A stretch of 9,620 bases of DNA, taken from Desulfonema limicola (GTDB taxonomy: Bacteria; Desulfobacterota; Desulfobacteria; Desulfobacterales; DYRC01). Where the stretch lies: the NCBI GenBank assembly GCA_020718925.1, contig DYRC01000148.1, positions 1 to 9,620 on the forward strand. Reading direction: 5' to 3'. Position 1 is the stretch's first letter; every line of letters starts with the position of its first letter. The translations under genes were made by a program, and so were the position numbers. Positions 5,254-9,620 of this stretch are shown here, one piece after another. The notes under the pieces were generated by a model that worked only from the letters and a program-made list of their open reading frames with translations, did not search any database and was not told where the DNA came from.

Positions 5254-7932
5254 ATGAAAATAATATCCGAAGGCACGACAATTATTACCACGCATATCAA
5301 TGCAGACTTTGACGCTGTAGCTTCTGCGCTGGCAGCACAAAAACTTTATCCCGGTGCGCTGGTGGTTTTTCCCGGCTCTCACGAAAAGACGCTCAGAAAC
5401 TTTTTTGTTCAGTCTATGGTCTATCATCTTTTTAACATAGCGGACATCAAAGATATTGATTTTTCCGACATAAAGCGGCTGGTATTGGTGGATACCCGGC
5501 AGCCCGGACGGGTCGGAAAATTTTCCGAAATTCTGGAACGCAGCGATCTGGACATTCACATTTACGATCATCATCCGCCCAGCGCCGGTGATCTTAAAGG
5601 GCATCTTGAAATTACCGAACCCACCGGCGCGACCGTCAGCATTCTGAGCCTGATTATCCGGGAAAAAGGCATCGAAATCACGCCGGATGAGGCTACAATA
5701 ATGTGTCTGGGAATTTACGAAGACACCGGATGTTTCACCTTTTCGTCCACCACGGAAAAAGATTTTCTGGCTGCGGCATTTCTGCTGTCCAAAGGCGCGA
5801 ATCTGGACATTGTCTCTAATCTGATTTCACGCGAAATCAACCCGGAGCAGGTCGGCATCTTGAACGACATGCTCAGGTCGGTGAGCCGATATTACATCAA
5901 AGGCGTTGAAATTGCCATCACCAGTATTTCCACGGAACACTATGTCTCTGATTTTGCGTTTCTGACCCATAAAATGATGCGGATGGAAAATTTAGACGTC
6001 CTGTTTGCCATCGCGCACATGGGAAACAAGGTCTATGTCGTGGCACGCAGCAAAACCCCGGATGTGGATGTGGGCGCGATGGTGGGAATCATGGGCGGCG
6101 GCGGACACGCATTTGCAGCGGCGGCTACGATTCGGGATAAGACTCAGGCACAGGTGGAGCAGGAACTGCTGGAAGTTCTGCATGAAAATATCCGCTCCGG
6201 CAGACGGGCAAAAGACCTGATGTCTTCTCCGGCAATCCGTGTCAGCCCTGATTTGTCCTGTGAAGACGCCAGAAATCTGCTGACCCGCTATAATATCAAC
6301 GCGCTGCTGGTGGCGCAGAAAGAAAACGGCAAGGATAAACTGCTGGGCTATATTTCCCGTCAGGTGATTGCCAAAGCTGTGCATCTCAAGCTTGAACATG
6401 CGTCGGTCAGTGAATACATGACTACGGAAATTGCGGTGGTGGATACGGATGCGGAAATTCAGGAAATTCAGGAAAAAATCATAGACAACAAGCAGCGCGT
6501 TCTGCCGGTCATGGATCATGACGATATTGTCGGCGTGATTACCCGCACTGACCTTCTCAATGTTTTAGTGCGGCAATCCGAATTTCGGAATCAGCGGCTG
6601 CCGGATCCGTTTCGGGAAGACATCAGCGCAAGAACCCGCAATATTGTCCGATTTGTCAAAGAACGGCTTTCCGATCAACTCATTGAAATTTTGGAAAATG
6701 TCGGAAAAGTGGCAAACGACTTCGGATTCGGGGCGTATGCGGTCGGCGGCTTTGTGCGGGATTTATTTTTATTCAGAAAAAATGAAGATTTGGACATTGT
6801 GATCGAGGGCGATGGCATTGCCTTTGCACAGAAATATGCACAAATGCACGGTGCGCGTTGTCATCAGTATGAAAAATTCGGCACTGCGGTCATTATTTTT
6901 CCGCACGGATTCAAAATGGACGTGGCGTCTGCCCGAATGGAATATTATCGCTTCCCGGCAGACCTGCCGACCGTGGAGATGAGTTCCATCAAGCTGGATC
7001 TCTTCCGCCGGGATTTTACGATTAACACGCTGGCAATCCAGTTGAATCCGGGCAAATTCGGCATCCTGATTGATTTTTTTTCAGCGCAGAAAGACATCAA
7101 AGAAAAATCCATACGGATTCTGCACAATTTAAGCTTTGTGGAAGACCCGACCCGCGTGTTCCGCGCCATCCGCTTTGAACAGCGTTTCGGCTTTACCATC
7201 GGAAAACTGACGTCGGGTCTGATTGAAAACGCCGTCAGAATGGATTTTTTCAAGCAATTGAGCGGCAGACGCATTTTTACGGAACTCAGACAGATTCTTG
7301 AAGAAGAATATCCGACCCGCGCGGTTCAGCGGCTTGAAGATTATGATCTGCTCAAATTCATTCATCCCGCGCTCAGAATGTCCCGAAAACTGATCGCTGC
7401 ATTTAACGCGGTCAAGCAGAGCCTGTCATGGCATGACCTCTTATTTTTGGAAGAAGAATATCTGCACTGGATTGTGTATTTTGCAGTTCTGGTCAGTGAC
7501 TGCGACAGAAAAACCACCGAAGAGGTCTGCGACAGACTTGAAATTGCGCCGCGTCATCGCGTTATTTTCTGCAACGAGCGATTTGATTCGGAACGCTGTC
7601 TTTATCGGATTCAATCTTCTGTAAGCCTGAAAAACAGCGAGTTGTATAAATGTTTATCCGGCTTCAGGATAGAAATGCTGCTGTATATGATGTCCGTTGC
7701 TCAGAAAGAAGAGGTTAAAAAAGCCATATCCTATTATTTCACGCAATTGCGCCAGATAAAGCCGCTGATTAAAGGCAAAGACTTGAAAGACCTCAACATT
7801 GAGCCGGGACCGATTTACGGACAGGTGTTAACGGCAATTCTGAACGCCAAATTGAACGGCGAGCTTCAAACCTTTGAGGATGAACTCAATTTTGTGCGAA
7901 ATTACATCGCTGCTCAACCGGTTACTCAATAG
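5254..7932 (+). CDS. DHH/DHHA1 - CBS - CBS - tRNA nucleotidyltransferase (CCA- or A-adding) fusion
   Basis: An 892-residue protein of four parts. Residues about 8-160 are a DHH phosphoesterase domain: TTHINADFDAVAS (Asp18, Asp20), LVDTRQPGR (Asp80), IYDHHPPS (Asp105-His106-His107) and GIYEDTG. Residues about 215-312 are DHHA1 with the nucleotide-binding GGGGHAFAAAAT. Two CBS domains follow (about 319-375 and 384-440), a pair that usually binds adenine nucleotides. Residues about 462-892 are a class II nucleotidyltransferase: GGFVRD (498-503), catalytic Asp512/Asp514 in EDLDIVIEGD, RRDFTINT (585-592), EDPTRVFRAIRF (630-641), and the usual tail KGKDLK..NIEPGP...A.LNGEL. The enzyme should add the 3' CCA, or only the terminal A if a separate CC-adding enzyme exists, as in Aquifex, where the A-adding enzyme has this fused architecture. 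The DHH part may act as a nuclease or phosphatase on small nucleotides or RNA ends. ATG 5254 lies 7 nt after AAGGAG; the in-frame TTG at 5251 is only 4 nt away. Confidence 0.93.
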   Translation: MKIISEGTTIITTHINADFDAVASALAAQKLYPGALVVFPGSHEKTLRNFFVQSMVYHLFNIADIKDIDFSDIKRLVLVDTRQPGRVGKFSEILERSDLDIHIYDHHPPSAGDLKGHLEITEPTGATVSILSLIIREKGIEITPDEATIMCLGIYEDTGCFTFSSTTEKDFLAAAFLLSKGANLDIVSNLISREINPEQVGILNDMLRSVSRYYIKGVEIAITSISTEHYVSDFAFLTHKMMRMENLDVLFAIAHMGNKVYVVARSKTPDVDVGAMVGIMGGGGHAFAAAATIRDKTQAQVEQELLEVLHENIRSGRRAKDLMSSPAIRVSPDLSCEDARNLLTRYNINALLVAQKENGKDKLLGYISRQVIAKAVHLKLEHASVSEYMTTEIAVVDTDAEIQEIQEKIIDNKQRVLPVMDHDDIVGVITRTDLLNVLVRQSEFRNQRLPDPFREDISARTRNIVRFVKERLSDQLIEILENVGKVANDFGFGAYAVGGFVRDLFLFRKNEDLDIVIEGDGIAFAQKYAQMHGARCHQYEKFGTAVIIFPHGFKMDVASARMEYYRFPADLPTVEMSSIKLDLFRRDFTINTLAIQLNPGKFGILIDFFSAQKDIKEKSIRILHNLSFVEDPTRVFRAIRFEQRFGFTIGKLTSGLIENAVRMDFFKQLSGRRIFTELRQILEEEYPTRAVQRLEDYDLLKFIHPALRMSRKLIAAFNAVKQSLSWHDLLFLEEEYLHWIVYFAVLVSDCDRKTTEEVCDRLEIAPRHRVIFCNERFDSERCLYRIQSSVSLKNSELYKCLSGFRIEMLLYMMSVAQKEEVKKAISYYFTQLRQIKPLIKGKDLKDLNIEPGPIYGQVLTAILNAKLNGELQTFEDELNFVRNYIAAQPVTQ

Positions 7933-7949
7933 AATAGCCGATGTTTTTT
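7919..7949 (+). terminator. Weak intrinsic terminator candidate after the nucleotidyltransferase gene
   Basis: CGGTTA (7919-7924) pairs with TAGCCG (7935-7940), including one G-T wobble, around a 10-nt loop that contains the stop codon. The stem is followed by ATG and six Ts (7944-7949). The stem is short, so efficiency is doubtful. It lies inside the end of the convergent gspC gene, the only place a terminator could be, since the two coding regions overlap. Confidence 0.35.
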
Positions 7950-8806
7950 GTCTCTCCCTGCCGCCGGATCTGCACGGATAAGCCCGGAGAAGACTTGAGA
8001 CTCTGATACAGCTTGAGCGCGTCATCCACAGATTGGATGTCTTTGCCGTCAACGCCGGTCAGAATATCGCCGCTTTGCAGCCCCAGTTTTGTGAAAATAG
8101 AATCCGGACGAACGCCGGTAATCGTCAATCCGTCCGGTTTTCCGTTGGTAAAATGCGGACGGATTCTTGCCTGCTTCATCAGGTTGTTGACATCATTGAT
8201 AGCAGCTTCAATTTCCGTGCGCGCCAGTTTGACATTATCAGCAGGCATGGGCTGCTCTGCCGCGCCGACCGGAACGGGCGGAAATATGGGTTTATTCGGC
8301 GGCGGAGTTGCTCTTTCTCCCATTTCCAGAACCTCATCTTTCCCATTCAGCGTCAGTATCACTTTTTCGCGTAAAATATCCTTTACCTTGGCTTTCTGAA
8401 TTTCATCGTTGATGTGATAAAGGCTTTGCTTTTTGTCTTTCAAATCCTCAATCACCGCATACGAGGCAATGCCCTCTCCGGCAACGGTTCCCCACAATCT
8501 GACTTGCAGCTTTGTCAGCTCCATTGTCGGCGGAGGTTCGGGAGCTTTTTCTTTAGCCATCGCCGCTGCCGCCAGCGCGTCCTGAGCAGCTTTGGTTTTG
8601 AACAGATCGCGATTGGTAAACGCATCATAGTGAGCCGCCGGCTGCCGAAGTTCAAATTCGGCAGCATCGCCCGGCGTTGCTCTTTGGGTCAACACGGTTT
8701 CGGAATTAAGCCGCGTCATCATAAACTGATAGCCTATCTGAACTGCAAAATATGACATCGCCGCAACAAGCAGCATATTGACAAGGGTAAAATATCGCTT
8801 TGTCAT
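7922..8806 (-). CDS. gspC: Type II secretion system protein GspC (inner-membrane HR domain plus PDZ)
   Basis: A 294-residue bitopic inner-membrane protein. Residues about 5-29 hold the short cytoplasmic start (MTKR) and one membrane segment. A linker rich in Ala/Glu/Pro (about 75-95) leads to the homology region at 97-162 (LQVRLWGTVAGEGIASYAVI...YHINDEIQKAKVKDILREKVILTLNGKDEVLEM), the part that contacts the GspD secretin. After a Pro-rich linker, residues about 216-294 form a PDZ domain (GLTITGVRPDSIFTKLGLQSGDILTGVDGKDI). The ATG at 8806 is preferred over 8812 because GAGGAA precedes it by about 8 nt instead of 2. In most genomes gspC precedes gspD, but here its downstream side meets the convergent nucleotidyltransferase gene with an 11-bp coding overlap, so it is separated from other gsp genes. 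It starts 30 nt after the HEPN gene and may share its transcript. Confidence 0.85.
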   Translation of the reverse strand: MTKRYFTLVNMLLVAAMSYFAVQIGYQFMMTRLNSETVLTQRATPGDAAEFELRQPAAHYDAFTNRDLFKTKAAQDALAAAAMAKEKAPEPPPTMELTKLQVRLWGTVAGEGIASYAVIEDLKDKKQSLYHINDEIQKAKVKDILREKVILTLNGKDEVLEMGERATPPPNKPIFPPVPVGAAEQPMPADNVKLARTEIEAAINDVNNLMKQARIRPHFTNGKPDGLTITGVRPDSIFTKLGLQSGDILTGVDGKDIQSVDDALKLYQSLKSSPGLSVQIRRQGETKNIGYSIE

Positions 8807-8831
8807 AAGCATTTCCTCACTTTCTGAAACA

Positions 8832-8891
8832 AAAATTCAATAAGTTAAGCGATTGTACGATAAGACGATCTGCTTGAACGCCTTATTAGCC
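8832..8891 (-). other. attC-like site remnant (integron cassette recombination site architecture)
   Basis: Read on the minus strand, the order is GGCTAAT (R''-like, 8891-8885), 5-nt spacer, GTTCAAGC (L'', 8879-8872), 21-nt centre, GCTTAAC (L', 8850-8844), 5-nt spacer, GAATTTT (R'-like, 8838-8832), 60 bp in all. L'' and L' pair perfectly except for one unpaired C, the extrahelical base that marks the attC strand, and both are the arms I recall from aadA-type attC sites. The orientation is correct for a cassette holding the MNT/HEPN genes. Both outer core boxes are degenerate: AAT in place of AAC, and GAA in place of GTT. The site is therefore probably inactive, or the resemblance is partly chance. 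No integrase gene is in the window. Confidence 0.42.
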
Positions 8892-9103
8892 GTTGCTTTC
8901 TGTATTATCAGAATATGTACTCTCAGTTTTTCGGACAGATTTTTCACTGCTTCACCGATTATTTCAAGATTACGGATTACAGCGTCCTGAGTCTTTATAT
9001 CTTCCATAAATTCTTTGTACGACAAATTCTCAGTATATGATGCTGTCCTTCTTGCCGCCTCTGTTATATCGTTCAGAAAATCATTATCATTTCTTTCAGA
9101 CAT
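8837..9103 (-). CDS. hepT: HepT-like HEPN (DUF86) protein, C-terminus lost or degenerate
   Basis: An 88-residue product whose first 60 or so residues match the HepT toxin family closely: SYKEFMEDIKTQDAVIRNLEIIGEAVKNLSEKL. After that the family sequence (normally a WRKIAGMRNRLIH-like segment with the RNase motif RX4-6H, and 110-115 residues in total) is not recognisable. The remaining residues VHILIIQKATANKAFKQIVLSYNRLTY have no His after the Arg, and the last 19 or so are encoded by the attC-like segment. The product should therefore lack RNase activity. A weak alternative reading is that FKQIVLSYNRLTY is a strongly mutated form of the motif region, with Tyr at both catalytic positions. ATG 9103 overlaps the MNT stop by 8 nt (ATGTCTGA), the usual coupling for this pair; the in-frame TTG at 9121 is less likely. 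Confidence 0.7.
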   Translation of the reverse strand: MSERNDNDFLNDITEAARRTASYTENLSYKEFMEDIKTQDAVIRNLEIIGEAVKNLSEKLRVHILIIQKATANKAFKQIVLSYNRLTY

Positions 9104-9398
9104 ACACCGCACTCTTTTCAATATCTTCAGCTATACTTTTTATTCTTATTCCTTTTATGCCCGCAGGAGTCAGAACATCAGCTTTTTTACCAAGTATTTT
9201 TTCAATATATTCAGTGAATTCAACAAATTTGAACCCTATCGGCTTGTCAAATTCTGCTATAATATCCACATCACTGTTTTCATTCTGGTTTCCTTTCACA
9301 TAAGAACCAAATAAACCTATTCTTCTTATCCCATATTCTGAAACAAGATATGGAATATTTTCTCTTAATATATCAGTAATTGTTTTTTTTGTCAGCAT
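9096..9398 (-). CDS. mntA: MntA-type minimal nucleotidyltransferase (antitoxin of HEPN/MNT module)
   Basis: A 100-residue minimal nucleotidyltransferase. GLFGSYVKGNQNENSDVDII contains the GS motif (Gly31-Ser32) and the catalytic pair Asp43 and Asp45, and the third carboxylate is probably Asp74 in KKADVLT. In the MntA-HepT toxin-antitoxin family this enzyme adds AMP to a Tyr beside the toxin's active site and so neutralises it. All catalytic residues visible here are intact. The ATG at 9398 has AGG 7 nt upstream (within AGGAAACAGG). The gene is AT-rich (about 27-35% GC in sampled lines) compared with gspC (about 52% in a sampled line), suggesting acquisition by transfer. The partner toxin downstream appears damaged, so the antitoxin may be a relic or may act on another HEPN protein in the cell. 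Confidence 0.85.
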   Translation of the reverse strand: MLTKKTITDILRENIPYLVSEYGIRRIGLFGSYVKGNQNENSDVDIIAEFDKPIGFKFVEFTEYIEKILGKKADVLTPAGIKGIRIKSIAEDIEKSAVYV

Positions 9399-9620
9399 AT
9401 TAAAACCTGTTTCCTATAGTTCTCTATTATCAGAAGCTGTTTTCTGATTTTGCTTAACATGGCAGCATTCTTTTTGCATCTTTTTTTCATACTACCGGAC
9501 AAAAAATCAGCATGTCCCAAAATAATCACGATTAAAATTTCTGATACCGGCTATCTTGGGACATATCCGCTTATCATTTCAAAGAAAACGAAGGCTGTTC
9601 AATCGTTCCGTTGATTTTAA
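9399..9620. other. AT-rich right-edge region without a complete gene
   Basis: No complete gene of convincing size is present. A short hairpin ATCAGAA (9429-9435) with TTCTGAT (9442-9448), followed by TTTT on the + side, lies in the MntA leader. GATAAT on the minus strand just upstream of mntA could be a -10 box, but no matching -35 was found. At the far edge, on the minus strand, an open frame from the window end to TGA at 9576-9574 reads KINGTIEQPSFSLK and may be the last residues of a gene entering from the right; it is too short to identify. Confidence 0.4.
9512..9564 (-). terminator. Long-range inverted repeat ATGTCCCAA...TTGGGACAT, possible terminator of a gene from the right
   Basis: A perfect 9-bp inverted repeat (9512-9520 with 9556-9564) encloses 35 nt, which include a smaller hairpin TAATC (9523-9527) with GATTA (9530-9534). 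On the minus strand the structure comes after a possible gene end (TGA at 9576-9574) and is followed a few bases later by TTTTTT, so it could terminate that transcript. The long enclosed segment is unusual for a simple terminator; a dispersed palindromic repeat or a small structured RNA is also possible. Confidence 0.35.

Noticed and set aside
5185..5604. Minus-strand open frame over the start of the nucleotidyltransferase fusion
   Set aside because: It is the shadow of conserved DHH motifs on the + strand and has no family features.
7828..8052. Minus-strand frame across the end of the nucleotidyltransferase gene and of gspC
   Set aside because: It is an alternative frame of gspC and the fusion gene without a ribosome-binding site or a protein pattern.
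9452..9458. GTTAAGC on the minus strand upstream of mntA, which fits the integron core GTTRRRY
   Set aside because: A degenerate 7-mer occurs often by chance and no second arm or attI/attC structure lies around it, so it is not used as a cassette boundary.

Overview
The window looks like a chromosomal segment of a Gram-negative bacterium, most likely a member of the Desulfobacterota (former Deltaproteobacteria). This lineage call is inference from gene content: a Roadblock/receiver/DUF4388 signalling operon, a DHH-CBS-CBS-nucleotidyltransferase fusion protein, a GspC-type secretion protein and an OmpA-type lipoprotein. No rRNA, tRNA or other lineage marker is present.

Layout. Bases 1-77 may hold the last codons of a gene that enters from the left. 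A compact run of five perfect hairpins (67-190) follows and looks like a REP/MITE-type palindromic element. A good sigma70-like promoter (218-246) then precedes a two-gene + strand operon: a cysteine-rich, YkgJ-like putative metal-binding protein and an OmpA-domain lipoprotein. The operon ends at a long imperfect hairpin (1592-1637).

From 5103 down to 1640 six genes lie on the minus strand with very tight spacing (overlaps or gaps of up to 19 nt): receiver-DUF4388-Roadblock-like protein, Roadblock-like protein with a helical C-terminal domain, a minimal Roadblock/LC7 protein, an exported stand-alone Cache-type sensor domain, and two single-domain receivers. Together they look like one signalling module with an external sensor, several phospho-receivers and small-GTPase-regulator folds, but with no histidine kinase, GTPase or DNA-binding output inside the operon.

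A 150-bp divergent intergenic region with promoters on both strands and a perfect TGACA-N5-TGTCA dyad separates this operon from a large + strand gene (5254-7932). That gene encodes a DHH/DHHA1 phosphoesterase, two CBS domains and a tRNA nucleotidyltransferase (CCA- or A-adding) in one chain. It overlaps tail to tail by 11 bp with a minus-strand gspC (type II secretion), which stands alone, without gspD or other gsp genes in view.

Upstream of gspC is an AT-rich patch (roughly 27-35% GC in sampled lines, against about 52% in a sampled gspC line) with an MntA-type nucleotidyltransferase and a HepT-like HEPN protein. The HEPN protein keeps its N-terminal two thirds but lacks the catalytic RX4-6H motif. 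Its last residues are encoded by a 60-bp segment with the architecture of an integron attC site, so the module may be a decayed cassette or a toxin-antitoxin remnant. The right edge (9399-9620) has no complete gene but contains a 9-bp perfect inverted repeat and possibly the last codons of a gene entering from the right.
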